36,675 nucleotides of DNA from Lachnospiraceae bacterium (GCA_022799355.1 JAAWOG010000035.1:1-36675); one strand, 5' to 3'. Counted from the first letter of the stretch, positions 1-7,897 are shown. Notes: generated from the letters alone by a model not told the origin. Translations and numbers: made by a program.

Positions 1-600
1 AGAATCTTTTCATTTCTTTATTCCTTCCTTTAATCAATCATACTCCATTAATAATTTACTACAAAATACCCATCCTGCCAATCCCGATTTTTTCATCCGA
101 TATACGCATATACGCGCAATAGAAAAACTGATACTACTTATGTAAGCCTTGAAGATTTGCATGAAGGTAACAAGATTTAATACTCCTATATGAGTAAAAT
201 TTTTTTCTTTTATTTTAACATTTTTCAGCTTGGTAAGCATTCATATTTCTTTTGAAATTTTGGGAATGCCTGTATATCATGTCATACCGTATCAGATCGT
301 CGCACCAAGTTCGTGAAATACCTCATTAAGTGCTTGGTGACAGCTTAGACGCTAAGCGGATTACAAACAAGGAAATAATTCATTCTGGGTGTTGAATTAG
401 ATAAGCTAATAAAAAAATAGTTGTCAATATTCCAACAATATATTATAATAACAATCGTATCATACACTGCACTAAGGAAAAATGTCCCCTTAGAACTGGT
501 TTTATAGACTTTCTCCTTTTTTGCAATTTGTTTGATATCAAAATATTCAGGTAGTCAAAGGTAGTCAAGCCCAAACCGCAGAAAGCCCTGATTTTATTGG
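1..600. other. AT-rich gene-poor segment, no supported gene
   Basis: This stretch is clearly more AT-rich than the rest of the window. I see no reading frame with a convincing start, ribosome binding site and recognisable protein. A 68-codon minus-strand frame at 34-240 has no clear ribosome binding site and matches nothing I know. The segment holds a promoter-like pair at 421-449 and a short direct repeat (gtagtcaa twice, near 551-570). With the tRNA-like remnant just downstream, it could be the end of an integrated element whose body lies left of the window; that is inference. Confidence 0.45.
421..449 (+). promoter_or_regulatory. Sigma-A-type promoter candidate
   Basis: TTGTCA at 421-426 and a perfect TATAAT at 444-449 are separated by 17 bases. 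Transcription would start near 456 and run toward the tRNA-like remnant, the terminator-like hairpin at 650-671 and queT. It either makes a roughly 215-nt untranslated RNA or provides a long leader for queT. No protein start with a ribosome binding site follows closely; the ATG at 481 opens a frame that stops after three codons. Confidence 0.55.
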
Positions 601-617
601 ATTTTTTATGCTTTTAG

Positions 618-644
618 CATGGGTTCGATTCCCCCCGTCTGCTC
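618..644 (+). other. tRNA/tmRNA 3'-end-like remnant (possible att scar)
   Basis: The segment contains GGGTTCGATTCCC at 621-633, the hallmark T-arm and T-loop of a tRNA or tmRNA, followed by an acceptor-like stretch. A hairpin with a T-run follows at 650-671, as after a genuine tRNA gene. Only three T-stem pairs form, and no D-arm, anticodon arm or 5' acceptor strand is found upstream, so this is not a complete tRNA. Site-specific recombinases commonly insert into tRNA 3' ends and leave such a fragment plus the original terminator. No integrase is visible in the window. Confidence 0.45.
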
Positions 645-647
645 TGA

Positions 648-673
648 GAAAGAAATCTTTATGGTTTCTTTTT
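648..673 (+). terminator. AT-rich intrinsic terminator candidate
   Basis: A short stem (aagaaa at 650-655 with tttctt at 665-670) runs straight into a T-rich tract. It sits where the terminator of a tRNA gene would be, immediately after the tRNA-like remnant. The stem has no G-C pairs, so it is probably weak. Confidence 0.45.
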
Positions 674-701
674 TTACGTCAGTTCGAGACCTTCCTGACG
701 A

Positions 702-743
702 ACGGAACCCCAGACGATTCCGTTAAACAAAACTAAAGGAGAC
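702..743 (+). promoter_or_regulatory. preQ1-I-like riboswitch candidate upstream of queT
   Basis: A 6-bp stem (702-707 with 718-723) encloses a 10-nt loop containing CCCCAG. An A-rich tail, TTAAACAAAACTAAAGG (723-739), follows and runs into the Shine-Dalgarno sequence. This order of stem, C/A/G loop, A-rich linker and GG that can pair back to loop cytosines is the H-type pseudoknot plan of class I preQ1 riboswitches. The tail closely resembles known examples, while the loop departs from consensus. Folding would hide the AGGAG of queT, giving translational control. The gene downstream is a queuosine-precursor transporter, which supports the call. Another hairpin (677-682 with 695-700) lies just upstream. 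Confidence 0.5.
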
Positions 744-745
744 AA

Positions 746-1345
746 ATGCATATGAAAAAACAACTTATCAGCGAAGCTGCCCCTACAAGGGTTGCTCCGT
801 CCATTTCACTCGCAACTCTGGTCCAGGCTGCCATGATCGCAGCGATCTATGTTGTACTCACATTACTCGCCAACGCCTTTGGGCTGGCAAATTACGCTAT
901 TCAGGTCCGATTTTCCGAAGCGCTGACCATTTTACCGTTTTTTACTCCGGCGGCTGTGCCCGGACTGTTCGTGGGCTGCATTCTCAGCAATATTCTGACC
1001 GGCTGCCTGCCCCTGGATACGGTTTTCGGCAGCCTCGCAACGCTGATCGGTGCATTGGGCACATACGCCATCGGCAGAATAAGCCGTAAAGCCATCGGTG
1101 CCGCCAGGAGCGCTTTGGAACCTCAGAAAAAAAGTGCCATATATAAATTCCTGGTACCTCTGCCCCCCATTATTTCCAATACGCTGATCGTTCCCTTTGT
1201 TCTTGCCTATGTCTATCAGTTTGAGGGTTCTATACCTTATTTTATGCTGACCGTGGGAACCGGAGAGGTAATCTCCTGCGGCGTTCTCGGCCTGATACTG
1301 CTCTTTTCGCTGGATCGGTACAAAAATATTCTGTTTCGCTCTTGA
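746..1345 (+). CDS. queT: QueT-family queuosine precursor transporter
   Basis: A 199-residue membrane protein of the QueT family, the presumed substrate-binding (S) component of an energy-coupling-factor importer for queuosine precursors such as preQ1. It has about five to six hydrophobic segments. After a short polar N-terminus (about residues 1-20) comes the first segment, then a family-typical region reading QVRFSEALTILPFFTP, then GLFVGCILSNIL. The length is normal. AGGAG lies 4 nt before the first ATG (746) and 10 nt before a second ATG (752), so either could be used. The stop codon overlaps the -35 box of the next transcription unit. A preQ1-I-like leader sits directly upstream. The ECF ATPases and T component are not in the window, as is usual for shared-module ECF systems. 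Confidence 0.88.
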   Translation: MHMKKQLISEAAPTRVAPSISLATLVQAAMIAAIYVVLTLLANAFGLANYAIQVRFSEALTILPFFTPAAVPGLFVGCILSNILTGCLPLDTVFGSLATLIGALGTYAIGRISRKAIGAARSALEPQKKSAIYKFLVPLPPIISNTLIVPFVLAYVYQFEGSIPYFMLTVGTGEVISCGVLGLILLFSLDRYKNILFRS

Positions 1346-1370
1346 CAGTTTATGCTGTGTGTGATATAAA
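1342..1370 (+). promoter_or_regulatory. Sigma-A promoter of the Mn2+ riboswitch transcript
   Basis: A perfect TTGACA at 1342-1347 and TATAAA at 1365-1370 are separated by 17 bases. The -35 box contains the stop codon of queT. Transcription from about 1377 would begin immediately before the yybP-ykoY aptamer, so the riboswitch and exchanger gene form their own unit. Confidence 0.8.
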
Positions 1371-1404
1371 TATTTACCAAGCCGTAAGGCGACAACTGAA
1401 GATA

Positions 1405-1556
1405 CCCAAATGAGGGAGTAGTAGCGCAATCTGCGTGTCCTGCCAACATACGCGGCCTTTATGGTCTGGCTTGACTTAAATAACGAGACTCATGTGCAAC
1501 GATGATGCTTCATAGAATTTATGATGTCGGTATTGTTGCACCTGGGTTTTTCTTTT
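1405..1556 (+). ncRNA. yybP-ykoY manganese riboswitch with terminator platform
   Basis: Conserved yybP-ykoY landmarks appear in order: GAGGGAGTAG near 1412, a variable stem, GCCAACATACGCGGC near 1442, GGTCTGGC near 1463, and AACGAGACTCAT near 1482. The basal helix pairs ATGAG (1410-1414) with CTCAT (1489-1493). Directly after it, GTGCAAC (1494-1500) pairs with GTTGCAC (1535-1541), followed by a T-rich tract, giving a terminator-type expression platform. This family senses Mn2+ and turns on genes for Mn2+ efflux or homeostasis. Here metal binding should favour read-through into the exchanger gene at 1603. Confidence 0.88.
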
Positions 1557-1602
1557 TACCAAATTCAATCAAGCCTGTAGAGTCAAGAAAGGAAGGTCAA
1601 AC

Positions 1603-2610
1603 ATGGAACTTACAATTACGATCCTGCTGTTTCTCATTGGTATTGTGCTTATCGTCAAAGGGGGAGACTACTTTGTAGACGCCGCCACCTGGATGGCGGA
1701 AGTCAGCGGTATTCCCAAGGTCATTATTGGCGCCACCGTTGTCAGCCTTGCCACCACTTTACCCGAAATGCTTGTATCCGTCATCGCCGCAATGGACGGC
1801 AAAGTAGATATGGCAGTGGGAAATGCCGTCGGCAGCGTTACCGCCAATATTGGTCTGATCATGGCCATTTCTCTGGTTTTTATGCCCGGTGTCATCAACC
1901 GGAAAGATTATGTCCCGAAATCCATTTTAATGTTCTGCGCATCTCTGGTAATCGTAGCCTCCGGAAGGACAGGACATATAGATCTTTTTCTCTCTGCCGT
2001 ACTGATGATACTTTTCGTACTTTTCCTGATGGAAAACATTCGTTCCACCCGGCAGTCCATGCATCATAACACCGCCGCTCTGCGGGCTGCGGAATGTGCT
2101 GCCGCAGAAGGAGGCGCAGTTTCACTCTCTTTGCCGAAAGCAGCACGGGAACGTTCCGTGGTTCTTATTAATGTGGCTAAATTTATAGGGGGAGCCATCA
2201 GCATTGTTGTCGGGGCAAATCTGCTCGTTAACAACGGCAGTGAACTGGCAAGATACATCGGTATCTCCGAGCGTATCATCGGCGTTACGCTGGTGGCCAT
2301 CGGAACCTCCTTGCCGGAGCTTGTCACCACCATAACCGCAATTATTAAAAAACAATCTTCTCTTTCCATCGGCAATATCCTCGGCGCAAATATCATTGAT
2401 CTTACATTGATTCTTCCCGTCAGCATGGTATGCGCCGGTAAACCGCTTCCCATCGCATCCTCATCTGCCGCTTTGGATTTTCCCGCCTGCCTTTTGGTTG
2501 GCTGCATCGCCATTATACCGATGATGATTTCCTCAAAGTTTAAACGCTGGCAAGGACTCGCACTTCTGGCGGTCTATGCGGTGTATCTTGTATTGACATG
2601 TACTTCATAA
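1603..2610 (+). CDS. Ca2+/cation antiporter (CaCA/YrbG family), putative Mn2+ exporter
   Basis: A 335-residue inner-membrane exchanger with about ten transmembrane segments. It has two inverted alpha repeats: the first includes GATVVSLATTLPE and GNAVGSVTANIG, the second GVTLVAIGTSLPE and GNILGANIIDL. The acidic residues in the two TxPE motifs form the ion-binding centre in this superfamily. A polar cytoplasmic loop (about residues 150-190) separates the halves. The length is typical of YrbG-like K+-independent Na+/Ca2+ exchangers. AAGGAAGG lies upstream of the ATG. The Mn2+-sensing leader argues that the physiological cargo is Mn2+, exported when cytoplasmic levels are high; that is an inference from regulation. 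Confidence 0.9.
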   Translation: MELTITILLFLIGIVLIVKGGDYFVDAATWMAEVSGIPKVIIGATVVSLATTLPEMLVSVIAAMDGKVDMAVGNAVGSVTANIGLIMAISLVFMPGVINRKDYVPKSILMFCASLVIVASGRTGHIDLFLSAVLMILFVLFLMENIRSTRQSMHHNTAALRAAECAAAEGGAVSLSLPKAARERSVVLINVAKFIGGAISIVVGANLLVNNGSELARYIGISERIIGVTLVAIGTSLPELVTTITAIIKKQSSLSIGNILGANIIDLTLILPVSMVCAGKPLPIASSSAALDFPACLLVGCIAIIPMMISSKFKRWQGLALLAVYAVYLVLTCTS

Positions 2611-2670
2611 GATAAGCTGCGTTGGCAAAACCATACCGGCAATGACTTTGCTCCGATGTAATATAATAAA

Positions 2671-2716
2671 GAGGCGATACTCTGATTCATCTGTCAGAAT
2701 ATCGCCTCCCTTTTAT
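2671..2716. terminator. Bidirectional intrinsic terminator
   Basis: A long inverted repeat (2671-2685 with 2694-2708, GAGGCGAT arms) is followed by CCTTTTAT on the plus strand. T-rich sequence also follows on the minus strand. It separates the convergent exchanger gene and the minus-strand wall hydrolase. Confidence 0.85.
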
Positions 2717-2747
2717 CCCAATAAAACCTTCGCTTTCTGTTTACCGC

Positions 2748-3911
2748 TCAATAGAATATATGTCCTCCGATGGATATCCCTGTGAGCCCCTCTATCGGCG
2801 TCCTGAAATATACGCAGTCGCCCACATTGGAAACCCCCGCCATCGCCTCATCTGCCGCCTGATAACATGCCGGTGTCGCCCTGTCCTCGGCAAGCGCAAT
2901 GGCAAGCCTTCCGCTTCCCACCGGTGAAAATTGTGACCTTTGATAAATAACGCCAGTTATTGTATCCGGATATACGGAACTGAGCAGCCGGTTAATTACC
3001 ACAGCTCCAACCGCAAGCTGTCCTGCGTAGGGTTCTCCCCCCGCCTCACAGTAAATCAGATTGGCCAGAAGATACCTGTCTCCCTCGGCAAAAGAAACCG
3101 AAGAAATATCACGCTTTGCCGACTGAGAGGCCAGTTTGGACATGGCGATCTCTTCCGCCAGTTTCTTTTTCAGCGCCGCTATATCCGCGTCCTGCTGCTT
3201 AATCTTTGCCTCATAAGCCTCAGCTTCAGCCTGAGCATTGGATAACTGCCCCGCATTCTGGGCAATATCACCGGATGTGGAGCTGATATACCCGCTTACC
3301 TTGGACTGTTCCGCCTCCACCTGCACCTTATAATCCGCAAGTTCTTCCTGCTCCTTTTGAAGCTGCTGTTCCCTCAGGTCTATTTCATCTCTGATATGCC
3401 GAAAATCCTCAAGCTTCTGCTGGTCATAATCGGAAATGGCATCTACGTAATCATAATAATTCAGCATATCCGAAATAGTATCCGCCCCCAGCATCCCCTC
3501 CAAAAGCGCATAATCGTTTCTCTCATACATGTACTGAATGCGGCTTTTCATCGCCGCATATTGATTGTCCGCATCAGCCCTCGCCTCTTCCAGCGCCTCC
3601 TGAGTTTCCAAAATCTCCTGCTCCTTGTCGGAAATCTGCTGTTCCAGTTCCGCCAGCCGGTCACTGACATCGCTGAGCTGATCATTCAGATGATCCAGTT
3701 TTCCCTGCAGCGTATCCAGTTCACTTTTAAGTCCAGAAATATCATCCTGTGTCTGGGAAAGCTGCCCCTTGGTCTGCTCCTGCTCCCGCTGCGCCTGGTC
3801 CAACTTTTCCTTCGTTGTGAGAGCATAAGCGGAGAGAGACAATCCTGCTGCCATAGCCGCCACAAGCAGGCTTGCCATCAGGCGTTTCCCTGCCTTTACA
3901 ATTCCTCTCAT
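2748..3911 (-). CDS. Secreted cell-wall hydrolase: PcsB/CwlO-like coiled coil plus SleB/CwlJ domain
   Basis: A 387-residue exported protein. Residues 1-30 form a signal peptide (Lys/Arg, a hydrophobic Ala/Leu core, then SAYA). Residues about 33-255 are an almost uninterrupted Gln/Glu/Leu-rich coiled coil with a break in the middle (NDYALLEGMLGADTISDML), the pattern of PcsB/CwlO-type division hydrolases. Residues about 278-387 form a Hydrolase_2 domain (SleB/CwlJ family) with the hallmark LIYCEAGGEPYAGQLAVGAV and the ending GGHIFY; the Glu of CEAGGE is the expected catalytic acid. The usual C-terminal partner of such coiled coils is NlpC/P60 or CHAP, so the SleB fusion suggests a vegetative, division-linked hydrolase held inactive by its coiled coil. 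A GGGGAGGTG site precedes the ATG. Confidence 0.9.
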   Translation of the reverse strand: MRGIVKAGKRLMASLLVAAMAAGLSLSAYALTTKEKLDQAQREQEQTKGQLSQTQDDISGLKSELDTLQGKLDHLNDQLSDVSDRLAELEQQISDKEQEILETQEALEEARADADNQYAAMKSRIQYMYERNDYALLEGMLGADTISDMLNYYDYVDAISDYDQQKLEDFRHIRDEIDLREQQLQKEQEELADYKVQVEAEQSKVSGYISSTSGDIAQNAGQLSNAQAEAEAYEAKIKQQDADIAALKKKLAEEIAMSKLASQSAKRDISSVSFAEGDRYLLANLIYCEAGGEPYAGQLAVGAVVINRLLSSVYPDTITGVIYQRSQFSPVGSGRLAIALAEDRATPACYQAADEAMAGVSNVGDCVYFRTPIEGLTGISIGGHIFY

Positions 3912-4011
3912 ATGCCCTCACCTCCCCTCATTTCAATTCTTATTCCCGTAAAATAACTCTTCTCTATCCTGATATTCACTATTTCTGACCGGCCGCATCA
4001 GACTCTTTCCG

Positions 4012-4491
4012 CTACAATTCCAGTTCTACTTTCCTGCCGGTCGCCTCATACTGCCGGTATACCACTCCGGCCGCATCGAACAGCTTTTTGGATGCAACAT
4101 TCCCAGGCGTACCATCATATTTATCACTCCCATAAATTACCTTCCTGATTCCCGCCTGAATGATTGCCTTCGCACACTCATTGCAGGGAAACAGGGAAAC
4201 ATAAAGCGTCGTTCCCTCCAAGGAACCGCCCCGGAAATTCAGAATAGCGTTCAGTTCACTGTGTGTCACGTAAGCATATTTTGTGGAAAGCATATCGCCT
4301 TCCCTCTCCCACGGGAAATCATCATCCGAGCATCCCATAGGCAGCCCGTTATAACCCATGGAGAGAATCTTATGGTCACTGCTGACAATACAGCATCCCA
4401 CCTGGGTTCCGGGATCTTTCGAGCGCATGCCCGCCAGTCTGGAAACTCCCATAAAGTACTCATCCCAGCTTATATAATCCGTCCGTTTCAT
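4012..4491 (-). CDS. comEB: Deoxycytidylate (dCMP) deaminase
   Basis: A zinc-dependent deaminase converting dCMP to dUMP for thymidylate synthesis. The zinc and catalytic signature is visible as THSELNAIL (His ligand and catalytic Glu) and, further on, PCNECAKAI (two Cys ligands). N-terminal residues of the form YISWDEYFMGVSRLAGMRSK and the insert after GYNGLP (PMGCSDDDFPW) are typical of the ComEB/dCMP deaminase branch. About 159 residues, normal length. The start at 4491 is preferred because GGGGGT lies just upstream; an in-frame ATG at 4503 has no ribosome binding site. It is last in a run with upp, rpiB and a Sua5-type gene, which suggests a nucleotide-metabolism operon. Confidence 0.93.
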   Translation of the reverse strand: MKRTDYISWDEYFMGVSRLAGMRSKDPGTQVGCCIVSSDHKILSMGYNGLPMGCSDDDFPWEREGDMLSTKYAYVTHSELNAILNFRGGSLEGTTLYVSLFPCNECAKAIIQAGIRKVIYGSDKYDGTPGNVASKKLFDAAGVVYRQYEATGRKVELEL

Positions 4492-4576
4492 TTGTACCCC
4501 CATACAAAATATTGTTACTCTTCTCCGGAATTACTTTATCCCCTTAAAATTACTTCTTATAGTACCAATTCATCTT

Positions 4577-5206
4577 CTACTTAGTCCCGAAAATCCGGTC
4601 TCCCGCATCCCCAAGCCCCGGTACGATATAAGCATGTTCATCCAGCTTTTCATCCAGCGCCCCAATATACAGATCCACATCAGGATGTTCATCCTGCATC
4701 CTCTTTACCCCTTCCGGCGCCGCTATGATACACATAAAATGTATTTTTTTGCACCCCTTATCCTTCAGCATCCGAATCGCCGCCGTTGCGGAACCGCCGG
4801 TTGCCAGCATGGGATCAACCACAAATACTTCCCTCTCTCCGCAGTCCGCAGGCAGTTTGCAGTAATATTCCACCGGCTCATGCGTCTCAGGATCTCGGTA
4901 AAGCCCGATATGCCCAACCTTTGCCACCGGAATCATTGCCAGCACCCCGTCCACCATGCCGAGCCCCGCCCTGAGAATCGGAACGATAGCCATTTTCTTC
5001 CCTTTCATTTCCTTCACTACGGCTCTGCAGATCGGTGTCTCTATCTCCACATCCGTCAGCTTCAGATTCCTTGTAGCCTCATAGGTCATCAGCATCGCAA
5101 TCTCGCTGATGGTCTCTCTGAAATCTTTTGTGCCTGTTTCTTTTCTTCGTATCCTGCCGATTTTATGCCGAATCAGCGGATGTTCCATTATGATCGTCTT
5201 CGCCAT
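4577..5206 (-). CDS. upp: Uracil phosphoribosyltransferase
   Basis: Salvages uracil to UMP using PRPP. The 209-residue product has the family start [14 protein letters not shown] and the PRPP-binding loop [12 protein letters not shown]. It also has the C-terminal uracil-binding region [16 protein letters not shown]. The start is set at ATG 5206, which has AGGAGG 4 nt upstream; an upstream TTG would add five residues over the ribosome binding site. The gene follows rpiB after 17 nt, so the two are co-transcribed. Confidence 0.97.
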   Translation of the reverse strand: MAKTIIMEHPLIRHKIGRIRRKETGTKDFRETISEIAMLMTYEATRNLKLTDVEIETPICRAVVKEMKGKKMAIVPILRAGLGMVDGVLAMIPVAKVGHIGLYRDPETHEPVEYYCKLPADCGEREVFVVDPMLATGGSATAAIRMLKDKGCKKIHFMCIIAAPEGVKRMQDEHPDVDLYIGALDEKLDEHAYIVPGLGDAGDRIFGTK

Positions 5207-5223
5207 GTTTCCTCCTGCCAAAA

Positions 5224-5655
5224 TCAGTCTGCCTCAATTTTTCCAACTCTTCTTTTATGCCGCTCATCCTCCGAAAACGGGGTGTCCAGAAATTTCTCCA
5301 CAATATCCAGCGCCAGAAACTCCCCTGTTACACCGGCTCCGATGGACAGCATATTGGCATCGTTGTGAAGCCTTGTCAGTTTTGCCGTCACCGGATCAGA
5401 GCACAAAGCGCATCGGATACCGGGCACTTTATTTGCACAGATAGAAACACCGATACCAGTGGTGCACAGCACAATCCCCCGGTCACAGCTTCCCTCCGCC
5501 ACGGCTTTTGCCGCCGGTCTGATAAAATCCGGATAGTCGCAGGAATTTTTGTTCTCACATCCAAAATCCTTATACTCCAGCCCTCTTTCTTCCAGATACT
5601 TTTTAACTCTCTCCTTGAGATCATATCCGCCATGATCTGATGCTATTGCTATCAT
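5224..5655 (-). CDS. rpiB: Ribose-5-phosphate isomerase B
   Basis: Interconverts ribose-5-phosphate and ribulose-5-phosphate (LacAB/RpiB family). The family start [14 protein letters not shown] is present, followed by the active-site stretch [22 protein letters not shown] with the catalytic Cys in LCTTG. The motif [14 protein letters not shown] follows. About 143 residues, full length. ATG 5655 is chosen because GGAAAGGGG lies directly upstream; the frame also extends seven codons further to an ATG without a ribosome binding site. Ribose-5-phosphate feeds PRPP, the cosubstrate of the upp product encoded next. Confidence 0.96.
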   Translation of the reverse strand: MIAIASDHGGYDLKERVKKYLEERGLEYKDFGCENKNSCDYPDFIRPAAKAVAEGSCDRGIVLCTTGIGVSICANKVPGIRCALCSDPVTAKLTRLHNDANMLSIGAGVTGEFLALDIVEKFLDTPFSEDERHKRRVGKIEAD

Positions 5656-5705
5656 AACTTTCCCCTTTCCGTTCATATTTTTATTGTGATATACAGATCA
5701 GCGCT

Positions 5706-6779
5706 TTATACCGCACCGCCTGCCATTTCCATACGATGCCCCGCCGCTTTTAAAAGCCGGTTCATAACAGCCTGCCCGATACCGCTTTCCTCGAAAGCCT
5801 CCGAGTAGATTACATCTACCGCCTCATCATCAAACTCCCGCAGAATCCGGTACAATTCTCTCGCCGTCTCCTCCTCCCGCTCCCTGCTGCCGGCACTCTT
5901 TACAAAAGTGGCTCCGTAACGCCCCGCCGTTGCATCGGTAGCGATCACTCCACTGCGAAGCCCTTTTTTCTCCGCCTCCTTCAGCAATGCATTGATGCGC
6001 TTCACCACCGCCTCTTCCTCCCCGGAAATAATTGTCAGCTCCGCTTTCGGCGCATAATGCCTGTACTTCATCCCCGGTGCCTTCGGAGCAGTTTTACAGC
6101 CTTCCGGCAGGATTGCTCCGTCAATTTCCACTTTTCCAAGAACTTCCTCCAGCATTTCCTTTGTAATATATCCCGGTCTTAAAATAGTCGGTATCTCCTC
6201 GGTCAGATCCACGATCGTGGACTCCAGCCCGATACATGCCTGTCCGCCATCCAGAATCATTTCGATTCTGCCCCCCAAATCCTCCTCCACATGCTTTGCC
6301 AGCGTAGGACTCGGCCGCCCGGAGGCATTAGCACTCGGTGCCGCCACATAACCGCCCGCCGCCCGGATCAGAGAAAGCGCTGTCGGATCAGAAGGCATAC
6401 GCACCGCAACGGTGGATAACCCGCCGGTCGTCTCCCTCGGCACCCTATCCGACTTTTCCAGTATCATCGTTATAGGCCCAGGCCAGAATGCCTTTCCCAG
6501 CTTTTTTGCCGTTTCCGGTATTTCTCTTACGATGAGACTCATATCTTCCCATCTGCAGATATGCACGATCAGCGGGTTATCGGAAGGCCTTCCCTTTGCG
6601 GCATAGATCTTCCGGGAAGATTCCGGATTCAGTGCATCTCCCCCAAGTCCGTATACCGTCTCCGTGGGAAAAGCCACCAGGCCGCCATCCTGCAGAATTT
6701 TTCCCGCTTCCTCCACAGCCTCCCTGGCTGCTGCCATATTCCTGTTTTCATCCGTTACTCTGAATATTCTTGTGTCCAA
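5706..6779 (-). CDS. L-threonylcarbamoyladenylate synthase (Sua5 type)
   Basis: Makes threonylcarbamoyl-AMP from threonine, bicarbonate and ATP for the t6A37 modification of ANN-decoding tRNAs. Residues about 20-215 form the YrdC/Sua5 catalytic domain (FPTETVYGLGGDA, KGRPSDNPLIVH, SANASGRPSPT). After the connector APGMKYRHYAPKA comes a C-terminal Sua5 domain (about 250-345), so this is the two-domain Sua5 form rather than the short TsaC form. Total 357 residues, normal. The start appears to be TTG at 6779; an internal ATG at codon 15 is possible but would trim the first helix. It leads the minus-strand run rpiB, upp, comEB. Confidence 0.94.
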   Translation of the reverse strand: MDTRIFRVTDENRNMAAAREAVEEAGKILQDGGLVAFPTETVYGLGGDALNPESSRKIYAAKGRPSDNPLIVHICRWEDMSLIVREIPETAKKLGKAFWPGPITMILEKSDRVPRETTGGLSTVAVRMPSDPTALSLIRAAGGYVAAPSANASGRPSPTLAKHVEEDLGGRIEMILDGGQACIGLESTIVDLTEEIPTILRPGYITKEMLEEVLGKVEIDGAILPEGCKTAPKAPGMKYRHYAPKAELTIISGEEEAVVKRINALLKEAEKKGLRSGVIATDATAGRYGATFVKSAGSREREEETARELYRILREFDDEAVDVIYSEAFEESGIGQAVMNRLLKAAGHRMEMAGGAV

Positions 6780-6899
6780 TATTATGCACCTGACAGCCTT
6801 TTATGCGTATTATAAATAGCATATCCCTCAAACTGTCCTGAAAAAATATGCAATTACATCTGTCGATATTATACCTTAATACAATATATTTGGCAAACG

Positions 6900-6925
6900 A
6901 AAAAGGCGGAAACACCGCCTTTTCC
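6900..6925 (-). terminator. Intrinsic terminator after the ribokinase gene
   Basis: A GGCGG/CCGCC hairpin flanked by A- and T-runs. On the minus strand the stem is followed by TTTTTCGTTT. It lies about 25 nt past the stop of the gene at 6951 and separates that unit from the Sua5 gene. Confidence 0.85.
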
Positions 6926-6950
6926 TGAATATAACACTTTTTCTCTCTTA

Positions 6951-7844
6951 TCACGCCTCTTCAAGCACTGCCTCTTCCACTTCACTCACCGTAGGAATGG
7001 AATTTGCCGCTCCCATGCGGGATACTGCTATGGCGGATGCCTTTGCGCAGATCTTAAGCGCCTCCGACACCGGCAGTTCTTTCATCATGGACGCGATAAA
7101 GTACCCTGTAAAGGTATCCCCTGCCGCTGTGGTATCCACCGGTTTCACTTTGAAGATACCCTGTCTGTATGTGCTATTCTTATCCCGATAAACCACGCCT
7201 TCCGAGCCCAGCGTGAGGACAACCTGCGCCTCCGGGAATTTTTCCATCATCTTATCCAGTATCTTTTCCGGCTCTTTTTCTCCGGAAATCTGCCAGCCTT
7301 CTATCTCATTTAAAAGAAAGACCGATATTTTATGCATATCACAGGCAAGAAGCGCCTCATTAAACGGAGAAGGATTCAGCACAATGCGCATTCCCTTTTC
7401 ATATGCCGTATCTATGATATACGGCATTTCGTTTACTTCATTCTGCAAAAGGACGATATCACCCTTCCCAAACCCGGAAAAGACCTCATCAACATACTCT
7501 CTTGTGATCATACGGTTGCTGCCGCCGTACAGAAGAATACAATTCTGGGCATTTTTATCAAGCTGGATAATGGTATGTCCCGATTTACCTGCCACCATTT
7601 TAATCAGCGTCGTATCCACACCGCTTTTCTCACACAGATCCAGAAAACCCTGTCCGTCTTCTCCCACCATGCCCGCATGCCGCACCGGCACGCCTGCCCT
7701 TGAAAGCGCAATGGACTGATTTAATCCTTTTCCGCCGAAATGCGTCTCCAGCCCGAAAGAATCCATTGTCTCTCCCGGTGTGATCACATGATCCACCTTG
7801 TACACATAGTCGTAATTTAAAGATCCGAAATTTAATACCTTCAT
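6951..7844 (-). CDS. rbsK: Ribokinase-like PfkB carbohydrate kinase
   Basis: A 297-residue cytoplasmic PfkB-family kinase. The N-terminal signature reads HFGGKGLNQSIALSRAG, with the sugar-contacting NFGSLNYDY before it. The C-terminal PfkB signature DTTAAGDTFTGYF carries the catalytic Asp and anion hole. Ribokinase (ribose to ribose-5-phosphate) is the best fit for these motifs and would link to rpiB nearby, but relatives phosphorylate other sugars and nucleosides. No ribose transporter accompanies it. AAGGAGAAGAGG precedes the ATG. It lies 54 nt behind the UDP-sugar dehydrogenase gene, so it may be the last gene of that unit. Confidence 0.85.
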   Translation of the reverse strand: MKVLNFGSLNYDYVYKVDHVITPGETMDSFGLETHFGGKGLNQSIALSRAGVPVRHAGMVGEDGQGFLDLCEKSGVDTTLIKMVAGKSGHTIIQLDKNAQNCILLYGGSNRMITREYVDEVFSGFGKGDIVLLQNEVNEMPYIIDTAYEKGMRIVLNPSPFNEALLACDMHKISVFLLNEIEGWQISGEKEPEKILDKMMEKFPEAQVVLTLGSEGVVYRDKNSTYRQGIFKVKPVDTTAAGDTFTGYFIASMMKELPVSEALKICAKASAIAVSRMGAANSIPTVSEVEEAVLEEA

Positions 7845-7897
7845 GCCTCTCTTCTCCTTTTCCTTTGCTATGATAACCCTCTTGTCAACGGGTAATT

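Noticed and set aside
34-240. 68-codon minus-strand frame at the left edge
   Set aside because: No clear ribosome binding site, no recognisable protein, and in AT-rich DNA a chance frame of this size is expected.
618-644. Complete tRNA or tmRNA gene
   Set aside because: Only the T-arm-like part is seen; the T-stem is incomplete and no 5' acceptor, D-arm or anticodon arm can be found upstream.
702-745. Class II preQ1 riboswitch
   Set aside because: The element is too short and lacks the larger multi-stem layout; the A-rich tail fits class I better.
4634-5368. 244-codon plus-strand frame across upp and rpiB
   Set aside because: Runs antisense to two well-recognised genes and lacks a ribosome binding site.
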